Positions 1 to 7,935 of a stretch of 37,109 bases of DNA are shown here, piece by piece. Positions within the stretch are counted from its first letter, which is position 1; every line of letters begins with the position of its first letter. Below the pieces are notes generated by a model. The model saw only the letters and a program-made list of their open reading frames with translations, was not told the origin of the DNA and made no database searches. A program made the translations under genes and the position numbers. This DNA comes from Planctomycetota bacterium (GTDB taxonomy: Bacteria; Planctomycetota; PUPC01; JACPCR01), in NCBI GenBank assembly GCA_016179685.1, contig JACPCR010000125.1:1-37109 (forward strand), written 5' to 3'.

Positions 1-89
1 AAGGAAAGACACCGGCTTTACCCGTACAAAACGGCCCTCGGGACCGTCAAGTGGCCTCTCGCGGCATAAAAAGATGAGCGGGGGCCGAG

Positions 90-415
90 TTACACCCCAA
101 CCGGGTTCATGTCCACGATGTCGTCGCCGGTGACGTCATGAAAACTTTGCATGCTCTCTGTCTTGTACGTCCTGTAGATTTCAATAATCTTCCCCTCGTT
201 CTCTCCCAGCACAAGAAACGTCCCATCGGGCGAGGCGCTGTCGGTACGGACCAGTTCCATGACGCCTGGAGATATTCGGCTGGGCACTCCGTGGGTCCGT
301 CCTCCTTGGACTCCTTGGTCTTGCGCTGCGGATCGTAAACAAGCAATCCCAGGTCCCTGCCGACACGGAATGCCCTGATTATTCTTCATCGCTGCGAAGG
401 TGACGGGCAGCTTGA
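90..415 (-). pseudogene. decayed 3' end of an unrecognised gene, two frameshifts
   Basis: Read on the minus strand, protein-like sequence moves through three reading-frame segments. A short stretch near 415-385 reads KLPVTFAA. A second frame then reads RIIRAFRVGRDLGLLVYDPQ and continues to about 262. Near 260 sense passes to another frame, GVMELVRTDSASPDGTFLVL, which ends MNPVGV and a stop at 90. Each frame is closed by stops where the other takes over, as expected of a gene with two indels, either real decay or sequencing error. The SPDGTFLVLGENEGKIIEIYR part looks like a blade of a beta-propeller (inference). No family is recognised. The 5' part is absent: the hom promoter begins at 412, and upstream frames are closed. 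Confidence 0.5.
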
Positions 416-439
416 ATCAGACCACTGGCTGACTACACT
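412..439 (+). promoter_or_regulatory. candidate sigma-70 type promoter for hom
   Basis: TTGAAT at 412-417 and TACACT at 434-439 are separated by 16 bp. Transcription would start near 446, about 57 nt before the hom start. The -35 and 16-bp spacing match those seen upstream of both tRNA genes here, which supports the call. It overlaps the debris of the pseudogene on the other strand. Confidence 0.5.
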
Positions 440-502
440 TTAGGTTTTTCCGTGGTCTTGCCTCGTCGGGACGACGCTGCGAGAAAATGGCAGGTGGAAT
501 CT

Positions 503-1951
503 ATGGCCAAGAAGAAGACGGTGGGCGTATCCATGCTGGGGTGCGGGACCGTGGGCCTGCCCCTCTTTCGGATGTTGTCCGAGGCGGGCATGGGTTTCCA
601 GGTCCGGACGGTGGTGGTAGGGAATCCGGGCCAATCGAAATATGATGCGTTGCGCGGGATTTCGGGTCTGAAGCTTTTGTCGAGCCAGGACTTCGACGCG
701 TCGAACGGCCGTGCGATTTTCGAGGACCCTGGGACCGACGTGGTCGTGGAGGTGATGGGAGGGTCGAAGAACACCGAAGGGAATGACCCCTACGAGAAGA
801 CGCGGGATCGGCTTCTGGCGGCGATCCGGGCGAAGAAGCACGTGGTGACGGCGAACAAGACGGTGATCTCGTTTTGGGGCCCCGAGATGTTCGACACGGC
901 GGCGGCGGCGAAGGTGAACGTCTTCTACGAGGCGGCCGTGGGCGGCAGCATACCGATCATCCGGCTTCTGAGGAGCTACTGGCGGAAGCAGCGAATCCGG
1001 AAGGTGATGGGAATTCTGAACGGGACGTGCAATTACATTCTTTCCCGGATGCCTCACTTCCGTGACGCGGACGCGCCGATGCCGGATGCTCAGCGGTTGG
1101 GCCGCGTCGTGTATCGGCGGAACTACCCGATGGAGAAGAACGGGGCGATGCTGTGGGCGCTGGACCATGCGCGGGTGGAGGGTCTGGCCGAGGCGGACCC
1201 GAGTTTCGACCTGGACGGGCACGATGCCGCACAGAAGCTGGCCTTGCTGGCCTCCCTCGCCTTCCACACCTTCATCCCGCCGGTGGAATCGAACATCCCG
1301 CGGTCGAGCATCCGATCGGTGACGCTGGAGGACCTGGATTTGGCCGATGGCCTGGGGTTCGTGATCAAGCCGCTGGCGGTGGCCCAGCGGGAAGGCGACT
1401 CGGTCGAGCTGCGGGTGCACCCCTGCCTTCTGCCGAAGAAGCACCCGCTGGCCAGCGTCTCGGAGGCCTACAATGCGATCTACGTAGAGAGCGAACCGCG
1501 GGAGGGATGCCAGGGCTTCGGCGAGCAGCTCTATTACGGGAAGGGCGCTGGCGGCGATGCGACGGCGACGGCGCTCTTCAGCGACCTCATCGAGGCGAGC
1601 TTCCGCATCCAGCACGGCATTGTGGAGAATCCGGACTATCACCGCTCGAGCAACAGGCTGAAGCTCCTCCCGGGCGACGAACAGGCCTCCCCGGGCTACA
1701 TCAAGTCCGCGAGCCGCGACGTTCCAGGCATCTTCATGCACAAGACCCGCATCCTTTACGGCGACCAGGAATCCGAGCGGATCAATATCCACCAGATTTA
1801 CAACTTGCATCAGTTCCGGCGGAACGACCTGGTCCCGGACGTTATCACGATCTGGCCGACCCGATACCGTTTCGTGCGGCAGGCGCTCCGCCGGTTCGTC
1901 GAGGCGGGAGTGTCGGCCGAGGAGCCGGTTTTCTTGCGAATAGAGCGTTAA
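503..1951 (+). CDS. hom: homoserine dehydrogenase
   Basis: Reduces aspartate semialdehyde to homoserine, the branch to threonine and methionine; cytosolic. 482 residues from ATG 503, preceded by AGGTGG; an upstream in-frame GTG at 452 would add 17 residues that do not look conserved. The Rossmann motif LGCGTVG lies at 12-18 and TANK (Lys119) follows. YEAAVGGSIPII is at 142-153, ILNGTCNYIL at 171-180, and DLDGHDAAQKL contains the family's catalytic Asp241 and Lys245. Between NYIL and EADPSFDLDG there are about 50 residues, roughly 20 more than usual, with a YRRNYPMEKNGAMLWAL segment. The last 85 residues (DVPGIFMHKTRIL to PVFLRIE) look like a divergent ACT domain, implying feedback control. 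The stop overlaps an in-frame ATG of the next gene (TAATG). Confidence 0.93.
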   Translation: MAKKKTVGVSMLGCGTVGLPLFRMLSEAGMGFQVRTVVVGNPGQSKYDALRGISGLKLLSSQDFDASNGRAIFEDPGTDVVVEVMGGSKNTEGNDPYEKTRDRLLAAIRAKKHVVTANKTVISFWGPEMFDTAAAAKVNVFYEAAVGGSIPIIRLLRSYWRKQRIRKVMGILNGTCNYILSRMPHFRDADAPMPDAQRLGRVVYRRNYPMEKNGAMLWALDHARVEGLAEADPSFDLDGHDAAQKLALLASLAFHTFIPPVESNIPRSSIRSVTLEDLDLADGLGFVIKPLAVAQREGDSVELRVHPCLLPKKHPLASVSEAYNAIYVESEPREGCQGFGEQLYYGKGAGGDATATALFSDLIEASFRIQHGIVENPDYHRSSNRLKLLPGDEQASPGYIKSASRDVPGIFMHKTRILYGDQESERINIHQIYNLHQFRRNDLVPDVITIWPTRYRFVRQALRRFVEAGVSAEEPVFLRIER

Positions 1952-2043
1952 TGCGGGAGCGGACCGCTTCCGCGGCGTTGCCCACCCGGCATCCCCGCAG
2001 TGGGCACGGCGTGATCCGGGGAAAAGACAGACCTGAGACTCTC

Positions 2044-3585
2044 ATGGGTACCGAGCAGGAACTGCGGCGCGTTCGTCTGGCAAAGCTTCAGGCCTTGTGC
2101 GATGCGGGAATCAACCCTTACCCCTACCGTTTTCCACGGACGCACACGCTGGGGCAGGTGCGCGAGTGTTGGGGCCATCTGGAAGGCGAGGCGATGAGCG
2201 AGGGGACGGTTTCGGCCGCGGGCCGGATCACGAACTGGCGCGACATGGGAAAGACGGTTTTTGCGGACCTCCGGGACCAGTCTGGCCACATCCAGGTCTA
2301 CCTGAACCAGAAGACCCTTGGGGCCGAGGCGTTCGGGCTGATGCGGCACGCCGACCTGGGCGACTTCCTCGGCGTGACGGGCCGGGTCTTCCGCACGCGC
2401 ACGGGTGAGTTGAGCGTGCGGGCCGAGAAGGCGGAGCTTCTCTGCAAGGCCCTGCGGCCCCTCCCGGACAAGCACTCGGGTCTGAAGAATCCGGAACTGG
2501 TCCACCGCGACCGCAGCTCCTATTTCACCAGCGATCCGGAGGCCCGGGAGGTCTTCGTGAAGCGCGCCCGGGCGATCGCCGCGGTGCGGGAGTTCCTGTC
2601 GGCCCGGGGTTTTCTCGAGGTCGAGACGCCCCTGCTTCAGCCACTCTATGGCGGCGCGGCCGCCCGGCCATTCAAAACGCACGTGCACGCCATTGATGAG
2701 ACCTACTACCTGCAGATTTCGCCTGAGCTTTACCTCAAGCGCCTGATCGCCGGCGGGTTTGACCGCGTCTTCACCGTGTGCAAGAACTTCCGAAACGAGG
2801 GGATCGACAAGACCCACAATCCGGAATTCACCATGATGGAATGTTATCAGGCCTACGCCGACTACACGGATATCCTGGAGCTGACGGAGAACCTTTACGC
2901 CCACGTCTTTCGGACCGTGCTCGGCGCAACCACGGTCGGGGTCCCTTCGGACGAAGCCGGCGGGACGCTCGTGGAACTGCGATTCGAGCCCCCATGGCCC
3001 CGATATCGGATGCTCGATCTCGTCCAGCAGCATTCCGCCCTGGCGGTGGGAGACCTGGACGCGTCAGGCCTGCGATCCGCCCTCCTCGCGCTCCCGTCCG
3101 ACCATGCCCTTTTCACCGAAATGCCCCGCGAACGCATCGGTGCGCTCTCCTGGGGCGAGATGGTCCAGGCCCTCTTCGAATTCCACGTCCAGTCCCAATT
3201 GGTCCACCCCTGCTTCGTGCTGGACCACCCGAAAGAGACCTCTCCGCTCTGCAAGCCGCACCGGAGCGATCCGAGGCTCATCGAGCGTTTCGAGCCGTTT
3301 GCCAACGGGTGGGAGATCGGGAACGCGTATTCGGAGCTGAACGACCCGGTGCTGCAGCGGGAGTTGCTCGAGGAGCAGGCGGCTCGGAGGAGCGGAGGCG
3401 ACGAGGAGGCCCAGCCGATGGACGAGGATTTCTGTGCGGCGGTGGAGCTGGGCATGCCCCCGATGGGGGGGCTGGGCCTGGGTGTCGATCGCCTGGTCAT
3501 GCTGCTGTCCGGCCAATCGAATATCAAGGACGTCATCCTGTTTCCCTTCACTCGAAGCGGAAAAGGGGAGGGAAGAGCTGAGTGA
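2044..3585 (+). CDS. lysS: lysyl-tRNA synthetase, class II
   Basis: Charges tRNA-Lys with lysine using ATP; cytosolic. 513 residues, full length for bacterial LysS. The start ATG 2044 gives the typical beginning RRVRLAKLQALCDAGINPYP. An in-frame ATG at 1951 overlapping the hom stop would add 31 residues not typical of the family. An OB-fold anticodon domain covers about 54-160. The class II core follows: motif 1 region FLEVETPLLQPLYGGAAARPF (about 195-215), motif 2 FRNEGIDKTHNPEFTMME (about 256-273), and motif 3 GLGLGVDRLVMLL near the C-terminus. FANGWEIGNAYSELNDP carries the conserved glutamates of the active site. No strong Shine-Dalgarno is visible; it is probably cotranscribed with hom. 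Confidence 0.95.
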   Translation: MGTEQELRRVRLAKLQALCDAGINPYPYRFPRTHTLGQVRECWGHLEGEAMSEGTVSAAGRITNWRDMGKTVFADLRDQSGHIQVYLNQKTLGAEAFGLMRHADLGDFLGVTGRVFRTRTGELSVRAEKAELLCKALRPLPDKHSGLKNPELVHRDRSSYFTSDPEAREVFVKRARAIAAVREFLSARGFLEVETPLLQPLYGGAAARPFKTHVHAIDETYYLQISPELYLKRLIAGGFDRVFTVCKNFRNEGIDKTHNPEFTMMECYQAYADYTDILELTENLYAHVFRTVLGATTVGVPSDEAGGTLVELRFEPPWPRYRMLDLVQQHSALAVGDLDASGLRSALLALPSDHALFTEMPRERIGALSWGEMVQALFEFHVQSQLVHPCFVLDHPKETSPLCKPHRSDPRLIERFEPFANGWEIGNAYSELNDPVLQRELLEEQAARRSGGDEEAQPMDEDFCAAVELGMPPMGGLGLGVDRLVMLLSGQSNIKDVILFPFTRSGKGEGRAE

Positions 3586-3685
3586 ACCTTTCCTATTCAC
3601 ATGGGATGAGTGATAAAATCAGAAGCGAAGGGGCCAGGAGTACCGCGGCCGAGTGACACGATAGATTCACCTGGGCCCTGCTTGT

Positions 3686-4636
3686 ATGGCTCAAATGCGC
3701 AGGTCTGACCCCGGTCCGTCCCTGCCTGGGCTCGGCCCGCTTTCTTCGGAGGCGTCAAAGGAGTTCATGAGATCCGCCGTCGCCGCCTTTCTTCCCAGTG
3801 ATATCCGCGAAGTCACTCCCGAGCTGGCGCGGAAGATTCGCCAGGCGGGATTCGTGGGCGTCACGGGCGCCTTCGGCGATCCCTTTACCCTCAGGGACAG
3901 CGAGCTCGACCGGGCGCGGGAGACGCTGGCAGAGGCTGGCGTTCGGCTGGCCCAGTACGTTCCCCAGTATGAAGCCTTCGTGCATCCGGATGAGAGTTGC
4001 AGACGCAGAGGAATCCGCACGCTCCTCGAGGTCTTCAGGGTCGCGGCTCGCCTGGAAGCATCGACGGTCTATCTGCGGCCCGGCAGCTTGAACCTCAAGG
4101 GCCAGTGGACGCCTCATCCCCAAAACCGAAGCCAGCAAACCTTCGAACGACTCGTCCGCAGCCTCAAGGAAGTCTGCCCGGTCGCCCAGAGCCTCTCTCT
4201 CTGCCTGGCCATCGAAGGCCACACGGTCTCTCCGCTTCCAACACCCGAACGCGTCCGATCGCTCCTGGAAAGGGTCGGCTCGCCCGCCTTGCGCTTCAAT
4301 GTGGACCCCGTGAATTTTGTGGATTCTCTCGAGAGCGCTTATGAGACGCGGCCGCTCCTGAATCGGCTCTTTGACATGCTCGGACCATTCACTGTCGCCG
4401 CACATGTCAAGGACGTCGGAGTCCAAGACCACCTCGTCCTCCACATCGAGGAGCGGCCGCCGGGCCATGGCCATCTCGATTTCCAGACGTTCATCCGACG
4501 CTTCGAATCCTGCTGCCCCGAAGGCTATTTCATCGTCGAGCATTTGAACGAGGAGCAGATCGGGCCAGCGAAGAAGTTCCTCGACGGCGAACTCGAGCGG
4601 GCGGGTGTGCAGTGGAAGGAGGACGCGGCCACTTGA
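3686..4636 (+). CDS. sugar phosphate isomerase/epimerase-family TIM-barrel protein
   Basis: A xylose isomerase-like (AP endonuclease 2 superfamily) TIM barrel, 316 residues from ATG 3686. An alternative start at ATG 3767 has AAAGGAG just upstream, though only 3 nt from the codon, and would drop 27 poorly conserved residues. Candidate metal ligands lie on successive strands: Glu in CLAIEGHTVSPL, Asp in RFNVDPVNFV, His in AAHVKDVGV, and Glu in YFIVEHLNEEQ. This is the usual E-D-H-E set. GHGHLDFQTFI is the conserved pre-helical motif. Substrate is unknown; relatives act on keto-sugars, inositols or hydroxypyruvate. The following SDR gene is adjacent and could oxidise or reduce the same metabolite (inference). 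Confidence 0.8.
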   Translation: MAQMRRSDPGPSLPGLGPLSSEASKEFMRSAVAAFLPSDIREVTPELARKIRQAGFVGVTGAFGDPFTLRDSELDRARETLAEAGVRLAQYVPQYEAFVHPDESCRRRGIRTLLEVFRVAARLEASTVYLRPGSLNLKGQWTPHPQNRSQQTFERLVRSLKEVCPVAQSLSLCLAIEGHTVSPLPTPERVRSLLERVGSPALRFNVDPVNFVDSLESAYETRPLLNRLFDMLGPFTVAAHVKDVGVQDHLVLHIEERPPGHGHLDFQTFIRRFESCCPEGYFIVEHLNEEQIGPAKKFLDGELERAGVQWKEDAAT

Positions 4637-4670
4637 CGTTCCCAAAGGCTCTTGCCAACCTTCAGGTTCC

Positions 4671-5426
4671 ATGACGATGGAGTTATCCAACCGCACGGCC
4701 ATCATCACCGGTGGATCGACGGGCATCGGCGCGGCCACGGCTCGGCTTCTTGCCGAACACGGCGCAAACGTGGTGGTGGCGGACATCCATGACGGCCCGG
4801 GTCTCCAACTGGTGGAGGACATCCGATCCTCCGGCCGAAAGGCGCTCTACGTCCACACAGATGTGTCCCGAGCGGAAGATGACCAGCGCTTGAGCCAGAG
4901 CTGCGAAGAAACGTTCGGCGCCCTTCACATCCTCTTCAACAACGCCGGAGTCCTGCTCTCCCCCTATGCCACCGTCACCGAGTTCACCGAGGAAAACTTC
5001 GACAAGAACCTCGATGTCAACCTCAAAGGCGCTTTCCTGGTGACCAAGTTCGCCATGCCGCTGATGCAACGCACCGCGGGCGGCCGGGTGGTCATCTGCA
5101 CCGCCTCCGGGGCAGGGGTCCGGGGCGGAAGTTCCTCCCTGGCCTACGGGGCGAGCAAGGGCGGGATACAGGGTTTCTGCATGACCCTCGAGCAGCAGCT
5201 TCGGCCCCAGGGGATTCGTGTTTACTGGCTCTGCCCCGGTTCCATCGCCACGCCTCTCAAGCTGAACATGATCGCCGAAGCCGCGGCCAGGGAAGGCCGA
5301 GACCCCGATCAGGCCAAACGCGAGGCTTTGAAGAACCTCGGCGACCCCTTGGGCGTGGCGCGCATCGTGCTCTTCCTGGCCTCAGACGACTCCGAGTACC
5401 TGGAAAACCCCATTTTCACCCGGTAA
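4671..5426 (+). CDS. short-chain dehydrogenase/reductase (SDR)
   Basis: NAD(P)-dependent oxidoreductase of the classical SDR type, about 251 residues. ATG 4671 is preceded by AGG at a short spacing; ATG 4677 is also possible. The cofactor motif TGGSTGIG is at 13-20. An acidic residue ends beta 2 (VVVADI, Asp38), suggesting NAD preference. NNAG is at 90-93, Ser146 is in the catalytic position, and YGASK carries Tyr159 and Lys163. The C-terminus stops at FLASDDSEYLENPIFTR rather than continuing through the common G-x-x-x-x-x-DGG ending. This shortened FTR ending is, from memory, found in some SDR subgroups, so it need not mean truncation. It lies 34 bp after the TIM-barrel gene, probably in one transcript. 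Substrate unknown. Confidence 0.88.
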   Translation: MTMELSNRTAIITGGSTGIGAATARLLAEHGANVVVADIHDGPGLQLVEDIRSSGRKALYVHTDVSRAEDDQRLSQSCEETFGALHILFNNAGVLLSPYATVTEFTEENFDKNLDVNLKGAFLVTKFAMPLMQRTAGGRVVICTASGAGVRGGSSSLAYGASKGGIQGFCMTLEQQLRPQGIRVYWLCPGSIATPLKLNMIAEAAAREGRDPDQAKREALKNLGDPLGVARIVLFLASDDSEYLENPIFTR

Positions 5427-5450
5427 GTCTTTGCCTTTCGTAACACTTCA

Positions 5451-5496
5451 AGGAGGCGAGCCCGCAAGTGCACCCGCACTTGCGAGCTCGCCTCCT
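5451..5496 (+). repeat. 46-nt fixed-geometry hairpin, copy A
   Basis: Two 21-nt arms around loop ACCC. The arm begins AGGAGGCGAG and ends GCAAGTGC; the other arm is its complement with one mismatch. It lies 24 nt after the SDR stop. Two nucleotides later comes AGGAAATCCCGTCGAA (5499-5514), a tail shared with copy C and, inverted, copy B. No T-run follows, so it is not a classical terminator. Confidence 0.85.
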
Positions 5497-5536
5497 ATAG
5501 GAAATCCCGTCGAAATAAGGCAACCCGATATTCCAT

Positions 5537-5553
5537 AAGTGACTAATTCACTT
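5537..5553. promoter_or_regulatory. small inverted repeat AAGTGA-N5-TCACTT
   Basis: A short symmetric site between hairpins A and B, upstream of the ACT-domain gene. It could be an operator or part of the composite repeat. Function is not shown by the sequence. Confidence 0.3.
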
Positions 5554-5599
5554 GTGGTTAAGTTGGAGTGGCTCTTGAATTTCACCGGGGTTTCAGGTT

Positions 5600-5645
5600 A
5601 GTATTCCTGTTCAGAAGTGCGGGTGCACTTCTGAACTTGAATACT
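5600..5645 (-). repeat. 46-nt fixed-geometry hairpin, copy B (inverted relative to A)
   Basis: Arms of 21 nt around GGGT, beginning AGTATTC and ending CAGAAGTGC, with two mismatches. On its left, at 5579-5594, the tail seen after copy A appears in reverse orientation (GAAACCCCGGTGAA on the minus strand). A and B with their tails therefore face each other across 5515-5578. The hairpin ends 21 nt before the GTG start of the next gene and just before its ribosome-binding site. Confidence 0.8.
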
Positions 5646-5666
5646 CGTGAGAGGGAGAACCGAGCC

Positions 5667-6164
5667 GTGTCCAAGGCGAAAACGGTTGAAGGCTTTGTCA
5701 TCCGCGCGGTCGAGTTGAACCGGTCCGAGGGCAAGATTACCCTGGATGGGGTCAGGGACACGCCCGGCATGGTGAGTCATCTCTTCCAGGAGATGGCTGG
5801 GCGGAACATCGACGTGAACTTGATCGTGCAGAACAGCGGTCCGGCGGGAGACGCGCACGTGACTTTTACGGTCCGAAGGGAACAGCTCGAGGCCGCCCGA
5901 ACGGCCTGCGAGGCCGTCCGAGAAAAACTCGGCGCGACGGCGGTGGAGGCCGATGCGAACATCGCGACGGTTTCGGTGATCGGAGTGGGGATGCGCAGCC
6001 ACACGGACGTAGCCGCACGGATGTTCGCTGCCCTGGCCAGGGCCAACGTCAACATCGACCTGATCAGCACGTCGGAGATCGAGATCGAGTGCGTGGTCAG
6101 AGAGAGCGAAGCTTGCAGGGCGCATCAGGCTCTCCTTCAGGAGTTCCATCCGGAGTTGGAGTAG
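5667..6164 (+). CDS. stand-alone tandem-ACT protein, aspartokinase regulatory-subunit-like
   Basis: 165 residues from GTG 5667, with GAGGGAG nine bases upstream; the open frame extends to 5568 but that part runs through hairpin B. Two ACT domains are visible. ACT1 is around ITLDGVRDTPGMVSHLFQEM and NIDVNLIVQNSG; ACT2 is around ATVSVIGVGMRSHTDVAARMF and NVNIDLISTSEIEIECVV. These closely follow the C-terminal half of LysC, including the IVQN and STSEI signatures that bind lysine or threonine. No kinase domain is present in this frame or upstream. In Bacillus, aspartokinase II makes such a beta subunit from an internal start; here it is a separate gene. It likely regulates aspartokinase encoded elsewhere (inference); hom is 4 kb away. 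Confidence 0.85.
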   Translation: MSKAKTVEGFVIRAVELNRSEGKITLDGVRDTPGMVSHLFQEMAGRNIDVNLIVQNSGPAGDAHVTFTVRREQLEAARTACEAVREKLGATAVEADANIATVSVIGVGMRSHTDVAARMFAALARANVNIDLISTSEIEIECVVRESEACRAHQALLQEFHPELE

Positions 6165-6182
6165 GCCCTCGCGGAATCTATT

Positions 6183-6662
6183 GTGAACAGCATCCGCCTG
6201 GGGATCATCTCGGACACTCATGGGCTGTGGGACCCGCAGGTGGCGGACGTCTTTGCGGGCGTGGCGCGGATTCTCCACGCCGGCGACATCGGCAGCCTCG
6301 AGGTCCTCGAGGCGCTCGAGGCCATCGCCCCGGTGACTGCGGTGCGCGGGAACGTGGACGTCGAGGCGTGGTGCGAGCGGCTTCCCGAGTCGGCCTGCCT
6401 GGAGGTAGGCGGGCATCGTCTCTGGATGACGCACGTTGGCGGATTCCCGCCGAAGGTGCCCGAGGCCCTCGAGAAGAACCTTCGCGAGGCCGCGGCGAAC
6501 GCGGCGATTTTCGGGCACAGCCACGAGCCGAGGGTGGAAAACCAGGGAGGCGTGCTTTACCTGAACCCCGGCTCTGCGGGCCCGCAACGTTTCCATCTGC
6601 CCCGAGCCGTGGCCCTCATGGAGGTGGGCGAACAGATCAGCGCACGGATCGTCCTGCTCTAG
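6183..6662 (+). CDS. YfcE/MJ0936-family metallophosphoesterase
   Basis: 159 residues from GTG 6183. The five calcineurin-like metal-binding blocks are present: ISDTHG (near 9-14), HAGDIGS (33-39), VRGNVD (about 55-60), MTHVGG and IFGHSHEP. LYLNPGSAGPQR is the usual ending of the small YfcE group. Such enzymes are Mn-dependent phosphodiesterases active on artificial substrates; the physiological substrate is unknown. The gene begins 18 nt after the ACT gene, suggesting one transcript. Its TAG stop supplies the first AG of hairpin C. Confidence 0.88.
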   Translation: MNSIRLGIISDTHGLWDPQVADVFAGVARILHAGDIGSLEVLEALEAIAPVTAVRGNVDVEAWCERLPESACLEVGGHRLWMTHVGGFPPKVPEALEKNLREAAANAAIFGHSHEPRVENQGGVLYLNPGSAGPQRFHLPRAVALMEVGEQISARIVLL

Positions 6663-6706
6663 CACCGAGGAACGGAAGTACACCCGCACTTCCGTTCCTC
6701 GGTGCT
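6661..6706 (+). repeat. 46-nt fixed-geometry hairpin, copy C
   Basis: Arms of 21 nt around ACCC, beginning AGCACCGAGG and ending CGGAAGTRC, with one mismatch. The first two bases are the AG of the TAG stop codon at 6660-6662. The shared tail AGGAAACCCCGCCGAA follows at 6709-6724, at the same 2-nt distance as in copy A. Confidence 0.88.
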
Positions 6707-6847
6707 CAAGGAAACCCCGCCGAATAGAAGACACGAAAACTTAACGAAACTGTGATGGCGTAACTACTGAGCGAAACTATTATTTCGCCCCTACAGGGCT
6801 CAAATCATCATTCTTCTCACTTTACCCAGGCCGACCTGCGCCTCCCG

Positions 6848-6942
6848 TGTCCCAACGGAATCCCTGCGGGAGGGACAAGGGAAGCGGACTTGGCCTGGGC
6901 TTTGTTCATTCGCCCCTCCCAATCTTGTCCCCGCGGGAGGGA
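6848..6942. repeat. two copies of the TTGTCCC...GGGAG dispersed motif
   Basis: This lies in the gene-free stretch 6707-7010. At 6848-6880 TGTCCCAAC is followed by TCCCTGCGGGAGGGACAAG. At 6924-6939 there is CTTGTCCCCGCGGGAG, enclosed by CCCTCCC and GGGAGGG arms. Related copies lie at 27759-27785 and 36229-36258. The rest of the stretch holds only a small GCGAAA/TTTCGC hairpin near 6770 and no convincing gene. Confidence 0.55.
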
Positions 6943-7010
6943 TCTTCGATTTGGGGCTGTCCATGAAGGGGCGACCCGCCGTATTCACCAAGTTCTTGCG
7001 TGATGACAGA

Positions 7011-7697
7011 CTACCGTTGCCGAATGCTGCCAAGTCCCTGCTGCAGGACCTCGAGCACGCGGGCCATGTCCCCGCGGAGCAGGGCGGCGGGGTCCAGCCA
7101 CAGGCCGGGGAAGACCTGCGATCGGAGGATGCCATGCGGACCCGGAGGCAAAGCCCTGAACTTTCCTTGCCGCGCGAGGAACCAGAACACCTGGGAGTGG
7201 CGGAGGGCGATCACCAGATATTCTGGAACGCCTGCGCGCTCGTAATCATTCTTTTTTGTGTCAAGGTCATAACCTTCCGTGCTCCAAGCGATTTCGACGA
7301 TCAGTTCCGGAGGACCCTCGAGATATCCCTGTGCATTCGTCCGCGCTTCGCCCCCCTGTTCCGGCAGGAGCAGGAGCGCGGCATCCGGCTGGACCTCGCT
7401 CGAGGCCCCAAGGATGACGGTAACATTGTCGTAAAGTCTTGTTCCCGGTGTGGCTTGGTGGTAATCGGATAGCCATCCCACCGCATGGGCGTGCATTTCA
7501 CCATGAGGTGACTTCAAAGGCGAAGGCATGTAGACAACGCCCTCAATCAGTTCAGCCCGGATGTGTTCCGGCATGGCCTCGTAGCGGGCGTGAAACGTCT
7601 TCTGGTCCAGATGATCGCCCGGCCGCAGGGGAGCGACTCGGGTTCTTCCTCTGGCCCGCCGGGTGGCCGGTAGGATGATGTTCTTGATCCTAGGCAT
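7011..7697 (-). CDS. Uma2-family (DUF820) putative restriction endonuclease-fold protein
   Basis: 228 residues from ATG 7697 (MPRIKN); the longer open frame runs into the tRNA and is rejected. The Uma2 fold shows ELIEGVVYMPSP, SEVQPDAALLLLPE, PPELIVEIAWST and DLDTKKNDYERAGVPEYLVI. These carry the Asp, the Glu and the Lys of a PD-(D/E)XK-like centre. The C-terminal LWLDPAALLRGD is the usual family ending. These proteins are often present in many copies in some phyla. Nuclease activity is presumed from the fold, and their cellular role is unknown. It lies 31 bp downstream of tRNA-Val on the same strand. Confidence 0.85.
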   Translation of the reverse strand: MPRIKNIILPATRRARGRTRVAPLRPGDHLDQKTFHARYEAMPEHIRAELIEGVVYMPSPLKSPHGEMHAHAVGWLSDYHQATPGTRLYDNVTVILGASSEVQPDAALLLLPEQGGEARTNAQGYLEGPPELIVEIAWSTEGYDLDTKKNDYERAGVPEYLVIALRHSQVFWFLARQGKFRALPPGPHGILRSQVFPGLWLDPAALLRGDMARVLEVLQQGLGSIRQR

Positions 7698-7727
7698 GGG
7701 AGATGACAGAACTGGAATGCAAAGAAT

Positions 7728-7801
7728 TGGGCGATGCAGGACTCGAACCTGCGGCCTCATGGGTGTGATCCATGCGCTCTAGCCAACTGAGCTAATCGCC
7801 C
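7728..7801 (-). tRNA. tRNA-Val (anticodon CAC)
   Basis: A complete cloverleaf reads on the minus strand. The acceptor GGGCGAT pairs with ATCGCCC. The D arm is GCTC/GAGC, the anticodon stem CATGG/CCATG with loop ATCACAC, and the T arm GCAGG-TTCGAGT-CCTGC. Discriminator is A. The CCA end is not encoded. The anticodon CAC reads GUG. Confidence 0.95.
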
Positions 7802-7826
7802 GGCAGGCCATTTCATGCCCTCCTCG

Positions 7827-7854
7827 AATATACCGGCCCGGAATGAAAATTCAA
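7827..7854 (-). promoter_or_regulatory. promoter for tRNA-Val
   Basis: On the minus strand TTGAAT (7854-7849), a 16-bp spacer and TATATT (7832-7827) lie 25 nt before the tRNA 5' end. Confidence 0.6.
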
Positions 7855-7935
7855 GCCGGGGAACAACGGTTTCTTCGCCAGGCGAGCCGCTCTGCCCGCT
7901 CAGAGTTGGAAGGGCGAGATGGGGAGGATACAATC

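Noticed and set aside
1153..2043. Upstream extension of the lysS reading frame through the hom gene
   Set aside because: It is an alternative frame of hom with arginine- and glycine-rich composition; LysS homology begins at 2044.
5451..5645. Hairpins A and B as ordinary Rho-independent terminators
   Set aside because: No T-run follows either on either strand, and B lies directly before a ribosome-binding site.
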